64,000 nucleotides of DNA from Rhodobacterales bacterium (GTDB lineage Bacteria > Pseudomonadota > Alphaproteobacteria > Rhodobacterales > Rhodobacteraceae): contig PDRZ01000019.1 of the NCBI GenBank assembly GCA_002747035.1, positions 62,001 to 126,000 of the forward strand, written 5' to 3'. A model generated the notes under the pieces. It saw only the letters and a program-made list of their open reading frames with translations. It ran no database searches and had not been told where the DNA came from. Positions 18,526 to 28,491 of the stretch are shown piece after piece. The stretch's first letter is position 1, and each line of letters starts with the position of its first letter. A program made the translations under genes and the position numbers.

Positions 18526-19764
18526 ATGCCGGGCATCCCCCATATCCGATACCTCTATGTGGTCAACGAAGTCTATCGTCTGGGCAGGATCAGCGCGGCA
18601 GCCGAGGTGGTTCACCTGTCCCAGCCCGCCGCCACGCAATCGCTGGCGCGGGTCGAAGAGGCGCTTGGCATTGCTCTGTTCGAACGCCACCCCAAAGGCA
18701 TGGTGCCCACCCTCGCCGGCACGCGGTTTCACCCCCGACTGTCCCGCATCCTGAATCATTTCAGACAGGGCGACAGCATGGCCCGTAAACGCGCAGCGCG
18801 CGGCACATCCGGGCGTCGCGGAGGCACACGGGCCCTGAAAACCTTTCACCGCTTCTGTTCGCCGGTTCAACTGCGTGCCCTTCTCGCCATTGAAACAAAT
18901 GGTAGCTTCAGCCAGGCGGCGTTTGAACTGGGCGTCAGCCAGCCGGGCGTACACCGCGCCATGCGTGAACTTGCCTCGCTTGCCGGGTTCGACCTGTTTG
19001 AACAAACCCGGGGGGGCGTCGTGCTCACCTCTGCCGCCGAAACCTTTGCCCATCAGGTCCGGCTTGCCATCAGCGAATTTCGCCAAGCGGTTTACGAAGT
19101 CAACGAAACGCTGGGCCAGGATGTCACAACCATCAATGTCGGTTCCCTTCCCCTGTCGCGCGCCACCCTGTTGCCGATTGCGATTGACGCGTTGTTGGGG
19201 GAAATCGGGGCGGGGGTACAGGTCAACTGTTTCGATGCCCGCTATCATACGCTGCTCAGGGACCTGCGGTTTGGCGCGTTGGATTTCATCATTGGCGCGC
19301 TGCGCGACCCGCTGCCCGCCAATGACGTATCACAGGAAAAGCTGTTCACCGACCAGCTTGCCATCGTGACCGCGCCCGGCCATCCGTTGGTTGCGCGTGA
19401 CATGGTCACGCTTGAAGATACGGTCCACTATCCATGGATCGCCCCGCCCCGGGAAACCCCATCGGGCACCTATCTGTTTGACAGGCTCAAGCTTGAGGAT
19501 CGCCCTGACACGCCCGTGCGGATCGTGTCCAGCTCGCTTGTCATGATGCGCGCCTTGATGGCACAGGGGAACTATGTCTCGATCGCATCCCGCCGTCAGA
19601 TCGCCGGGGATCTGCGCGCCGGAACGCTGGCACGGCTTCCCATCGACCTGCCCGGATCGGGGCGCGCCATCGGATTGACATTTCGCACCGGCTGGGTGCC
19701 CACACCGATCCAGAAACGCTTGCTCGACATCCTGCGGGACGTGGCGAAAAGCCCTCAATCGTAA
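18526..19764 (+). CDS. LysR-type regulator with two N-terminal HTH domains
   Basis: A 412-residue regulator, about 100 residues longer than usual. It carries two LysR DNA-binding domains in tandem: residues about 5-68 (RISAAAEVVHLSQPAATQSL, then LFERHPKGMVPTLAG) and about 110-175 (SFSQAAFELGVSQPGVHRAM, then LFEQTRGGVVLTSAA). A GbpR-like periplasmic-binding-type effector domain follows from about residue 195 (INVGSLPLSRATLLPIAIDA). It is divergent from galB over a 130-base gap and precedes ligABC, so it probably controls both operons, likely in response to protocatechuate or a ring-cleavage product. Confidence 0.9.
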   Translation: MPGIPHIRYLYVVNEVYRLGRISAAAEVVHLSQPAATQSLARVEEALGIALFERHPKGMVPTLAGTRFHPRLSRILNHFRQGDSMARKRAARGTSGRRGGTRALKTFHRFCSPVQLRALLAIETNGSFSQAAFELGVSQPGVHRAMRELASLAGFDLFEQTRGGVVLTSAAETFAHQVRLAISEFRQAVYEVNETLGQDVTTINVGSLPLSRATLLPIAIDALLGEIGAGVQVNCFDARYHTLLRDLRFGALDFIIGALRDPLPANDVSQEKLFTDQLAIVTAPGHPLVARDMVTLEDTVHYPWIAPPRETPSGTYLFDRLKLEDRPDTPVRIVSSSLVMMRALMAQGNYVSIASRRQIAGDLRAGTLARLPIDLPGSGRAIGLTFRTGWVPTPIQKRLLDILRDVAKSPQS

Positions 19765-19891
19765 CAATATCAAATAGCAAAGCCCGGTTTTGAATTACGC
19801 AAACTCGCCGGGCGATGATAGGGTCGCCCGGCGGCAGGACACCGAGAATCCGCAAATCTCCGCAATCACTCCGCAATCCCGGGGGGGGCCA

Positions 19892-21135
<1,244 letters not shown>

Positions 21136-21145
21136 GGACGTATTG

Positions 21146-22090
21146 ATGAGGATTTGCGTAGCGGGCGCCTATGGCGCATTCGGCCTGAAACACCTGGATG
21201 CGCTGGCCGCGATAGACGGGGTTACAGTCACCTCGATCATGGGCCCGTCCAAAGCCAGGATCGACGCTCTGGCCGCCGACCGTGGTATCGGCCATGCGGG
21301 CACCACGCTGGAAGAGTGCATCACGCGCGACGATGTGGATGCCGTGGTCCTGTCCACCCCGACCCAGATGCACGCGCAACAGGCGATTGATTGCATGGAG
21401 GCGGGCAAACATGTGCTGATCGAAATTCCCATGGCCGACAGCCTTGAAGATTCTCAACGGGTTGTGGACAAGCAGACGGAAACCGGGTTGGTCTGTATGG
21501 CCGGTCAGGTGCGCCGCTTCAACCCGTCCCACCAATGGATCAGGAACAGGATCGACGCGGGCGAATTGAAAATCCAGCAGATGGATGTTCAAACCTATTT
21601 CTTCCGCCGCACCAACACCAATGCCAAGGGAGAACCGCGGTCATGGACCGATCACCTGCTGTGGCACCATGCCTGTCATACCGTGGATCTGTTCCAATAC
21701 CAAACCGGCGGCAAGGCGGTTCAGGCCTTTGGCCTGGAAGGCCCGGCGCATCCCGATCTTGGCATCGCCATGGATATGGCCATTGGCCTGAAGGCCGCCG
21801 ATGGCGCTATCTGCACCCTGTCGCTTTCCTTCAACAATGACGGACCTTTGGGCACGTTCTTCCGCTATATCTGTGACAATGGCACCTATATCGCGCGGTA
21901 TGACGATCTTTATGACGGCCATGAAAACAAGATCGACCTTTCGGGCGTGGCCGTGTCCAATAACGGGATCGAATTGATCGACCGCGAATTTGTATCGGCC
22001 ATCACCGAAGGGCGCACCCCGAATGGCTGTGTCACCAACGTGATCGAGGCCATGGAAACGCTGGACCGGATCGAAAAGACGTTCGGGTGA
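21146..22090 (+). CDS. ligC: 4-carboxy-2-hydroxymuconate-6-semialdehyde dehydrogenase
   Basis: Gfo/Idh/MocA-type NADP-dependent dehydrogenase that oxidises the cyclised ring-cleavage product to 2-pyrone-4,6-dicarboxylate. The 314 residues begin MRICVAGAYGAFGLKHLDAL (nucleotide-binding fold), then AVVLSTPTQMHAQQ, EAGKHVLIEIPMADS with the EIPM variant of the family EKP motif, and LLWHHACHTVDLFQYQTGG. ATG 21146 has GAGGA seven bases upstream. It follows ligB by 10 bases and ends 59 bases from the convergent pobR. Confidence 0.94.
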   Translation: MRICVAGAYGAFGLKHLDALAAIDGVTVTSIMGPSKARIDALAADRGIGHAGTTLEECITRDDVDAVVLSTPTQMHAQQAIDCMEAGKHVLIEIPMADSLEDSQRVVDKQTETGLVCMAGQVRRFNPSHQWIRNRIDAGELKIQQMDVQTYFFRRTNTNAKGEPRSWTDHLLWHHACHTVDLFQYQTGGKAVQAFGLEGPAHPDLGIAMDMAIGLKAADGAICTLSLSFNNDGPLGTFFRYICDNGTYIARYDDLYDGHENKIDLSGVAVSNNGIELIDREFVSAITEGRTPNGCVTNVIEAMETLDRIEKTFG

Positions 22091-22149
22091 ACCCACAAGG
22101 AAGGCCCGATTTCCGGATCGCTTGCGCCCCGGATCGCGCCCCGGCCTGC

Positions 22150-22992
22150 CTATCCCTCCAACCTCTGCCGGAAAACGCGCGGCGACATGCCTGTCGCGCG
22201 TTTGAACACCCGGCTGAAATAGGCGGGATCCACATAGCCCAGTTGATACGCGATCTCGGAAACGGAGAGGTTCGTAAAAGCCAGGTTTCGCCGCGCCTCC
22301 CGGATCATGTGCTGTTCGATGGCCGCCCCGGTTGATCGTCCTGTTGCCTTGCGCATCACCCGGCTCAGGTGGGTGGGCGTCACCCCCAGCCTCTGTGCGT
22401 AGTCCGCCACACTCAGATGATCAAACGCGTGGGTTTCCAACACCCCCTCGAACCGCCGCACCAACCGGTCATCCCCCGGACCGCGACCGGGGGCGTGCTG
22501 TGAAATCCGGCGGGCCACCAATCCCGTCAACACCCCGGAAAGAGCGCGCAACACATGGGCACGGCCAAAAGACCTGTTGGCATGTTCGGCAAAAATGGAT
22601 TTCACCACACGCCTTGTTTCATTGTCACATTTCAGGGTTTTCGCGGTCAAAAGACAGGGTCTCAACCCCTCTCGTTCCAACAAATCCTGATCCAGAAGTT
22701 CCGCCGCCAGTGTGACGACCCAGCCCCGGGTCTGGGGGGTAAAACGAAACCCGTGTACCGTTCCCATGGGCACGTTCACCAATACGCCCGGGCGCAAGGG
22801 GTGGCGTTCCTGTTCAAGCAGGGCCTCCCCTCCGCCGCGCTCCACCAACAGCACCTGATGCAGTCCGGCATGTCTGTGAGGGCGGAACTCCCAATTGTGA
22901 ATCCTGGAACGACGTTCGATGGTTTCGCAATGCACCACGTCGGGAAAGTCGTGCAATTCGCCATAGAGGTTGAAATTTTCGATGCCGGGCAT
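22150..22992 (-). CDS. pobR: AraC family regulator of 4-hydroxybenzoate hydroxylase (PobR-like)
   Basis: A 280-residue AraC/XylS-type activator. The N-terminal half is a cupin-like sensor (RPHRHAGLHQVLLVERGGGE, then PGVLVNVPMGTVHGFRFTPQ). The C-terminal half has two helix-turn-helix motifs: HLSVADYAQRLGVTPTHLSR and LSVSEIAYQLGYVDPAYFSR, followed by FKRATGMSPRVFRQR. It is divergent from pobA over a 91-base gap, the arrangement of PobR/pobA pairs, and so likely activates pobA when 4-hydroxybenzoate is present. An alternative start at 23028 adds 12 residues; neither has a strong ribosome-binding site. Confidence 0.88.
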   Translation of the reverse strand: MPGIENFNLYGELHDFPDVVHCETIERRSRIHNWEFRPHRHAGLHQVLLVERGGGEALLEQERHPLRPGVLVNVPMGTVHGFRFTPQTRGWVVTLAAELLDQDLLEREGLRPCLLTAKTLKCDNETRRVVKSIFAEHANRSFGRAHVLRALSGVLTGLVARRISQHAPGRGPGDDRLVRRFEGVLETHAFDHLSVADYAQRLGVTPTHLSRVMRKATGRSTGAAIEQHMIREARRNLAFTNLSVSEIAYQLGYVDPAYFSRVFKRATGMSPRVFRQRLEG

Positions 22993-23083
22993 GTTCGATT
23001 TGTACCAGTATCCGACAGATACATCCATTAAAACCCACAGCCAAATCACGCAAACTGACTCCAGAATTGTGAGGACACGCATC

Positions 23084-24262
23084 GTGAACATGAAAACCAA
23101 GGTCGGAATCATCGGCGGTGGCCCCTCGGGATTGATGCTGAGCCAGTTGTTGCATCTCAAGGGGATCGACAACATCGTGTTAGAAAAGCACAGCCGTGAA
23201 TACGTGCTGGGCCGCATTCGCGCCGGGGTTCTGGAACACGGGTTTGCCGAACTGATGCGCGAAGCCGAATGTGGCGCGCGCATGGATGCCGAAGGCGAAA
23301 TCCACGACGGGTTCCTTATCGCGGACAATGGCCGCAAACACCGCGTGGATCTGGCCAAACACACCGGCGGCAGTTCGGTTATGGTATACGGTCAAACCGA
23401 ACTGACCCGCGACCTTTATGACGCGCGCGACCGGATGGGGGGCAAGGTGATCCACAATGCCAGGGACGTTGCGCTCCACACCCTCAAATCCGACACGCCC
23501 CACATCACCTGTCGCAACGGCGGCGACATCATCCGCATCGACTGTGACTATGTCATCGGGGCAGACGGGTTCCACGGCGTCAGCCGCAAATCAATTCCAT
23601 CCGATGTATTGAAAGAATACGAAAAGGTTTACCCCTTCGGCTGGCTTGGGGTGCTGAGCCGGACAAAACCGGTGTCGCCCGAACTGGTCTATACCAAAAG
23701 CGACCGCGGCTTTGCACTGTGTTCCCTGCGCAGTCAGGTTCTGAGTCGCTATTACATTCAGGTGCCCCTGACCGACTCGGTCGAAGACTGGCCTGATGAC
23801 GCCTTTTGGGCCGAACTCAAAGCGCGCCTGCCCCACGATATCTCGGACAGCCTTGAAACCGGCCCGTCGATTGAAAAATCCATCGCGCCTTTGCGCAGCT
23901 TTGTGGCCGAGCCGATGTGCTACGGCAAGCTGTTTCTGGCCGGGGACGCGGCCCATATCGTGCCCCCAACCGGAGCGCGCGGCCTGAATTCGGCGGGCAG
24001 CGATATCTATTACCTCTATCACGCGCTGTTGGATCACTATCAGAATGGCGACGATACCGGATTGGAACGCTACAGCGAAAAGGCGCTGGCCCGCATCTGG
24101 AAAGCCCAGCGGTTCAGCTGGTGGATGACTTCCCTGCTGCACAGCTTTCCCGACAGCCAACCCTATGACCGGAAGCTACAGCAGACCGACCTGGATTACC
24201 TGATGTCCTCCGAGGCGGCGCTGACCTCGCTTGCCGAAAACTATGTGGGGCTGCCGTTCTAA
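23084..24262 (+). CDS. pobA: 4-hydroxybenzoate 3-monooxygenase
   Basis: FAD/NADPH-dependent hydroxylase that turns 4-hydroxybenzoate into protocatechuate, feeding the lig genes next to it. The N-terminal FAD fold is VGIIGGGPSGLMLSQLLHLK, then SREYVLGRIRAGVLEHG (substrate-binding Arg region), CDYVIGADGFHGVSR (the DG motif) and LFLAGDAAHIVPPTGARGLN (the GD motif). GTG 23084 lies eight bases after GAGGA and is my preferred start (392 residues); ATG 23090, two codons later, is the conventional N-terminus but is spaced too far. It is divergent from pobR. Confidence 0.96.
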   Translation: MNMKTKVGIIGGGPSGLMLSQLLHLKGIDNIVLEKHSREYVLGRIRAGVLEHGFAELMREAECGARMDAEGEIHDGFLIADNGRKHRVDLAKHTGGSSVMVYGQTELTRDLYDARDRMGGKVIHNARDVALHTLKSDTPHITCRNGGDIIRIDCDYVIGADGFHGVSRKSIPSDVLKEYEKVYPFGWLGVLSRTKPVSPELVYTKSDRGFALCSLRSQVLSRYYIQVPLTDSVEDWPDDAFWAELKARLPHDISDSLETGPSIEKSIAPLRSFVAEPMCYGKLFLAGDAAHIVPPTGARGLNSAGSDIYYLYHALLDHYQNGDDTGLERYSEKALARIWKAQRFSWWMTSLLHSFPDSQPYDRKLQQTDLDYLMSSEAALTSLAENYVGLPF

Positions 24263-24540
24263 CCCCGCGCGCCGAAGTGCCAATGCCCATCTGCGCGCGG
24301 ATGAACAGGTTGCGTATCGTTGTATATCAATGACTTAACCCCGGTGGTGCGCTGTGGCAAAACGGTCAGCACCTCGAACATCGCCCTGTTTGAACAGGAT
24401 GCCGCGGACTGTTCCAAACCCTGTCGCGGCGGTTCTGAAACCTGTGACGGGCGAAAACCGGGCAGCGCATCCGCCTGCCATTGAGAATCCGTCCGGGCGG
24501 TGTTACCTTTGCGACAGGCCCGGCACCGGGGGAGTCACAG

Positions 24541-24981
24541 GTGCGCCAGAAGGAGGACATTGTCCTGTCAACGAACGTTGATGCGGCTTCGGCCGCAAGC
24601 AATCCGAAAGGCCCGGCGGGCGTTTCGACGAATGTGACAAGCGAAGAATTGCTTGAACACATCCTTGCATCGCTGAATGACGACAAGGCCGAAGATATCG
24701 TGCAGATCGACCTGCGCGGCAAATCGGCTCTTGGCGATTACATGCTGATCTGTTCCGGGCGCTCCACCCGTCAGGTGGTGGCGATTTCGGAAAAGCTGGT
24801 TGATCGGTTGAAATCCGACCTGGGTCGGTTGTCCAAGATCGAAGGCAAGGATGCGGGGGATTGGGTTCTGATCGACACGGGCGACATCATCGTCCACGTG
24901 TTCCGCCCCGAGGTGCGCGAGTTCTACCAGCTTGAAAAGATGTGGCTGCCGATGGCAGCGGGGGACTCAGCCAAGGGCTGA
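24541..24981 (+). CDS. rsfS: Ribosomal silencing factor RsfS
   Basis: Binds ribosomal protein L14 on the 50S subunit and blocks subunit joining when nutrients are short. The RsfS/Iojap domain runs from about residue 35: IVQIDLRGKSALGDYMLICS, then GRSTRQVVAISEKLVDRLK, GKDAGDWVLIDTGDIIVHVF and FYQLEKMW. The 146-residue product from GTG 24541 has GGGGGAG six bases upstream; a CTG at 24565 behind AAGGAGGA is an unusual alternative that would remove eight residues. It is followed 10 bases later by rlmH, the normal order. Confidence 0.92.
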   Translation: MRQKEDIVLSTNVDAASAASNPKGPAGVSTNVTSEELLEHILASLNDDKAEDIVQIDLRGKSALGDYMLICSGRSTRQVVAISEKLVDRLKSDLGRLSKIEGKDAGDWVLIDTGDIIVHVFRPEVREFYQLEKMWLPMAAGDSAKG

Positions 24982-24991
24982 ACCTGCTGAC

Positions 24992-25462
24992 ATGCGCGTA
25001 CACATCTGTGCGGTTGGCCGGTTGCGTGCCGGGGCCGAAAGGGACCTTATCGACGATTATGTCACGCGGTTTGACCGCACAGGACGGGCGCTTGGGCTTG
25101 GGCCATTAACCTTGCACGAGGTCGAAGACCGCAAGGGCGGCGGCATGGGGGCCGAGGCCGCATTGCTGGATCGCGCCCTGCCCAGGGGGGCGGTGATTGT
25201 TGCGCTGGATGAACGGGGCAAGCTGATCAGTTCGCCGGACTTTTCAGCCCGTCTCGCAGGATGGCGTGACGAGGGGCGCGGCGATCTGGCCTTTGTCATT
25301 GGTGGCGCGGACGGGATTGACCCGGCATTGCGGGCGCGCGCCGACATGTCGCTGAGCTTTGGCAAGATGGTGTGGCCCCACATGCTGGCCCGGGTGATGT
25401 TGAGCGAACAGCTTTACCGCGCCGCAACGATTCTGGCAGGGAGCCCCTATCACCGGGTGTGA
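24992..25462 (+). CDS. rlmH: 23S rRNA pseudouridine-1915 N3-methyltransferase RlmH
   Basis: SPOUT-class methyltransferase that modifies helix 69 of 23S rRNA with S-adenosylmethionine. The 156 residues begin MRVHICAVGRLRAGAERDLI. The trefoil-knot methyl-donor site is LAFVIGGADGIDPALRARAD, and the C-terminus ends QLYRAATILAGSPYHRV, the conserved tail that reaches the ribosome. It is paired with rsfS. Confidence 0.95.
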   Translation: MRVHICAVGRLRAGAERDLIDDYVTRFDRTGRALGLGPLTLHEVEDRKGGGMGAEAALLDRALPRGAVIVALDERGKLISSPDFSARLAGWRDEGRGDLAFVIGGADGIDPALRARADMSLSFGKMVWPHMLARVMLSEQLYRAATILAGSPYHRV

Positions 25463-25630
25463 TCCTTTATGCACGTATGCGCGCCCCCGCGCCGTTCAGT
25501 TTCAATAACAACTCCAGCACCCAATCGCCCAACCGCAACGTCCCTGTTTGGCATTGCGTCTGTCTTGGCGCGGTTGCGCCAATTCCGCCACCCGCACGCA
25601 ACAACGGTTGCCCCCCCTGCCGCTGCCCAT

Positions 25631-25679
25631 TAAAGCGTTTCCGCATTACGTTGAATCAGCGTGATGCGGAAACGCTTTA
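25631..25679 (+). repeat. Repeat family A, intact short palindrome
   Basis: Left arm TAAAGCGTTTCCGCATTACG, loop TTGAATCAG, right arm CGTGATGCGGAAACGCTTTA: 20-base arms with one mismatch. The arms differ from the 9997 copy by the same change on both sides (CACAT/ATGTG there, CGCAT/ATGCG here), so pairing is kept. It sits in the 336-base gap between rlmH and gpmI, where no gene is seen. Confidence 0.88.
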
Positions 25680-25798
25680 GTTTACATTGAATCGCTTGTT
25701 CGCTGCCTCTCGCTGTGCCCGAACGCGAAAAATGATGAGAGGCATTCAACGCAAGCTGGAACTGCTGTAGATGACAGAGCAAGAGAGAGAGGCCGCCC

Positions 25799-27319
25799 AT
25801 GACCACACCCAAACCCGTTGTTCTTTGTATCCTTGATGGTTGGGGCAAACGCGCAGAGTCCGAGGCCAACGCCCCCGCGCTGGCCAACACCCCCGCCTTT
25901 GACCGGCTGATGTCGGATTGCCCCCATAACCAGTTGATCACCCACGGCCCCGATGTGGGCCTGCCGTCCGGTCAGATGGGCAATTCCGAAGTGGGCCACA
26001 CCAATATCGGGGCGGGCCGCGTGGTGGCCATGGATCTGGGGCAGATCGACCTTGCCATCGAAGACGGCAGCTTTTTCGACAATGCCGCGCTGGGCCGGTT
26101 CATCGACACGCTGAAAAACACCGGCGGCACCGCTCACCTGATGGGATTGGTCAGCGATGGTGGCGTGCATGGTCACCTCAACCACATCATCGCCGCGATC
26201 CGCGCCATTACGGATGCGGGCGTGCCGGTGGCGCTCCATGCCATCACCGACGGGCGCGACGTGGCACCAAAATCTGCACTGGGATATTTCGCAACGCTGC
26301 AAGAGGCGCTGCCCGACACCGCCACGATTGCCACCGTCACCGGGCGCTATTTCGCCATGGACCGGGACAACCGGTGGGAACGGGTGCGCGAGGCGTTTGA
26401 CGCCATGATCTCGGCCCAGGGCCAGCACCACGTGGCCAGCGCAAAGGTCGCCATTTCCAACGCCTATGCCCGCAGCGAAACGGACGAATTCATCGCCGCC
26501 ACCGTCGTGGGCGACTATGGCGGCATGAAAGACGGCGACGGGCTGTTCTGTCTCAACTTCCGCGCGGATCGGGCGCGTGAAATTCTTGCGGCCATGGCCG
26601 ACCCGGCCTTTACCGGGTTTGACACCGGCCCCCGCCCCGATTTTGCCGCCCGGCTTGGGATGGTGGAATACTCCGATGCCCATAACAAATACATGGACAC
26701 GGTGTTCCCGGCCCGTGACATCGTCAACACGCTGGGGGCCTGGGTTGCCAAACAGGGCAAGCGTCAGTTCCGCCTGGCCGAAACCGAGAAATACCCCCAT
26801 GTCACCTTTTTCCTGAACGGCGGCAAGGAAGAGCCAGAGCAGGGCGAAGACCGGTACATGGCACCTTCGCCCAAGGTGGCCACCTATGATCTGCAACCGG
26901 AAATGAGCGCAGGCGAAGTGACCGAGAATTTCGTCAAGGCGATCCACGCCGGTTATGACCTGATCGTCACCAATTATGCCAATCCCGACATGGTGGGGCA
27001 TACCGGCGATTTGCAGGCGGCGATCAAAGCCTGCGAGGCAGTTGACGCCGGGCTTGGCGCGGTGATGGAGGCGCTGGAACAGGTAGGCGGCACCATGATC
27101 GTCACCGCCGATCACGGCAATTGCGAAACCATGGTAGACCCGGACACCGGCGGGCCGCACACTGCCCACACGATCAACCCGGTGCCCGTGGCGCTGTTCA
27201 ACGGCCCCGACGGGGTGGGCCTGCGCGAAGGGCGGCTTTCGGATATTGCCCCCACGCTGCTGGCGCTCATGGGGTTGGAGCAACCCGTTGAAATGACCGG
27301 GCGAAGCCTGCTGACATGA
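25799..27319 (+). CDS. gpmI: 2,3-bisphosphoglycerate-independent phosphoglycerate mutase
   Basis: Glycolytic, manganese-dependent enzyme interconverting 3- and 2-phosphoglycerate. The 506 residues show the metal site VVLCILDGWGKR, GQMGNSEVGHTNIGAGR (with the phosphoserine nucleophile in NSE), SDGGVHGHLNH, ITDGRDVAPKS, YANPDMVGHTG and TADHGNCETMVD with AHTINPVPVAL. It has a GAGAGAGAGG ribosome-binding region. Its TGA overlaps the start of the envC-like gene (ATGA). Confidence 0.97.
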   Translation: MTTPKPVVLCILDGWGKRAESEANAPALANTPAFDRLMSDCPHNQLITHGPDVGLPSGQMGNSEVGHTNIGAGRVVAMDLGQIDLAIEDGSFFDNAALGRFIDTLKNTGGTAHLMGLVSDGGVHGHLNHIIAAIRAITDAGVPVALHAITDGRDVAPKSALGYFATLQEALPDTATIATVTGRYFAMDRDNRWERVREAFDAMISAQGQHHVASAKVAISNAYARSETDEFIAATVVGDYGGMKDGDGLFCLNFRADRAREILAAMADPAFTGFDTGPRPDFAARLGMVEYSDAHNKYMDTVFPARDIVNTLGAWVAKQGKRQFRLAETEKYPHVTFFLNGGKEEPEQGEDRYMAPSPKVATYDLQPEMSAGEVTENFVKAIHAGYDLIVTNYANPDMVGHTGDLQAAIKACEAVDAGLGAVMEALEQVGGTMIVTADHGNCETMVDPDTGGPHTAHTINPVPVALFNGPDGVGLREGRLSDIAPTLLALMGLEQPVEMTGRSLLT

Positions 27320-28488
27320 TCCTGCGCGCCGCCCTTCTTGTCGCTTTGATAGCGGTCCCGCTGGCCTGGGCCGCACCGGCACAGGTACGGGCACAGGCAC
27401 GGGCCCAGGGCACCGATCCGGCCAGCGCGGCCCAGGCGGCGGCGCAACGGCTGGCCCGGGCAAGCCTCGCGCTGGACAAGGCCAAAAAGGCGCGCGACCG
27501 GGTCAAGGCGCTTTCGGAAACCGTGCGGGCCTTTGAAGACGGGCTTGGGGCCATGCGCGAAGGTCTGCGCCGCGCCTCGATTCGGGAACAGACCCTGACC
27601 CGCGAACTTGTCGCCCGTGAAGATGAAATTTCCCAACTGCTGGGCGTGTTACAGGCGATGACGCCGGGGGACAGCCCCACCATGCTGTTGCATCCTCAGG
27701 GGCCCATCGGCACGGCGCGGTCCGGCATGATCCTGTCCGAGGTCACCCCGGCGCTGAACGACCGCGCCGCCGAATTGCGCGCCAAGCTGGACGAGGTGAC
27801 AACCCTGCGCAAACTCCAAACCAACGCCGCCGACACGCTGGCCCGTGGGTTGCAGGGGGTGCAGGATGCGCGCACCGAACTGTCCCAGGCCGTGGCCGAC
27901 CGCACCGAACTGCCCCGGCGGTTTACCGAGGACCCGGTGAAAACCGCGCTGCTCATCGCGTCGACCGAAACGCTGGAAGGTTTTGCCAGCGGGCTGAGCG
28001 AAATCGCCGCCAACGGCGAACCCGAGGGCAGCCTGCCCGACATTGCCCACCGCAAGGGCGCGCTGACCCTGCCCGTACAGGGCCGCGTGATCCGCAAATC
28101 CGGTCAGGCGGACGCCGCCGGGATCGTGCGCCCCGGCATCATCGTGGCGACCCGCCCCCGCGCGCTTGTTTCAACACCTGCGGCGGCTACGATCCGCTAT
28201 CTTGGTCCGCTGCTGGACTACGGAAACGTGATGATCCTTGAACCGCAATCCGGGCTGCTGTTCGTGGTCGCCGGTCTTGACGTGGTTTATGGTGAAATCG
28301 GCCAGGTGCTGCCCTCCGGCTCTCCCATCGGTCTGATGGGCGGCAAAGACCCGGAAATTGGCGCTATTTTAAGCCAGAGTGGCGAAGGGGCTGGAAACGA
28401 CCGCTCGGAAACGCTCTATATAGAGGTAAGAGAAGACAATGTTCCGGTGGACCCGGCTGGCTGGTTCCGCGTGACAAAGGATGGATGA
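27316..28488 (+). CDS. Murein hydrolase activator EnvC-like protein
   Basis: A periplasmic 390-residue protein. A signal peptide (residues about 1-26, LLVALIAVPLAWAAPAQVRA) is followed by a long alanine-rich coiled coil (about 30-230) and a C-terminal LytM/peptidase M23 domain (about 255-385: GALTLPVQGRVIRK, YGNVMILEPQSGLLFVVAGL, GQVLPSGSPIGLMGG, LYIEVREDNVPVDP). The zinc ligands of active M23 enzymes are not conserved (YGNVMIL, LYIEV), so it probably activates amidases during septum splitting rather than cutting itself. It lies between gpmI and ctpA, a common alphaproteobacterial order. Confidence 0.87.
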   Translation: MILRAALLVALIAVPLAWAAPAQVRAQARAQGTDPASAAQAAAQRLARASLALDKAKKARDRVKALSETVRAFEDGLGAMREGLRRASIREQTLTRELVAREDEISQLLGVLQAMTPGDSPTMLLHPQGPIGTARSGMILSEVTPALNDRAAELRAKLDEVTTLRKLQTNAADTLARGLQGVQDARTELSQAVADRTELPRRFTEDPVKTALLIASTETLEGFASGLSEIAANGEPEGSLPDIAHRKGALTLPVQGRVIRKSGQADAAGIVRPGIIVATRPRALVSTPAAATIRYLGPLLDYGNVMILEPQSGLLFVVAGLDVVYGEIGQVLPSGSPIGLMGGKDPEIGAILSQSGEGAGNDRSETLYIEVREDNVPVDPAGWFRVTKDG

Positions 28489-28491
28489 AAC

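Noticed and set aside
25372-25680. Several frames ending in the peptide KRFRITLNQRDAETL or close variants (also near 10046, 25630 and 61094)
   Set aside because: The shared peptide is only the family A palindrome read through in one frame. The repeat is real, but the common C-terminus is not evidence of a protein family.
25682-27463. 593-codon minus-strand open frame opposite gpmI
   Set aside because: Antisense of gpmI. Its peptide is Arg/Gly/His-rich low complexity without any domain, as expected from codon bias in GC-rich DNA.
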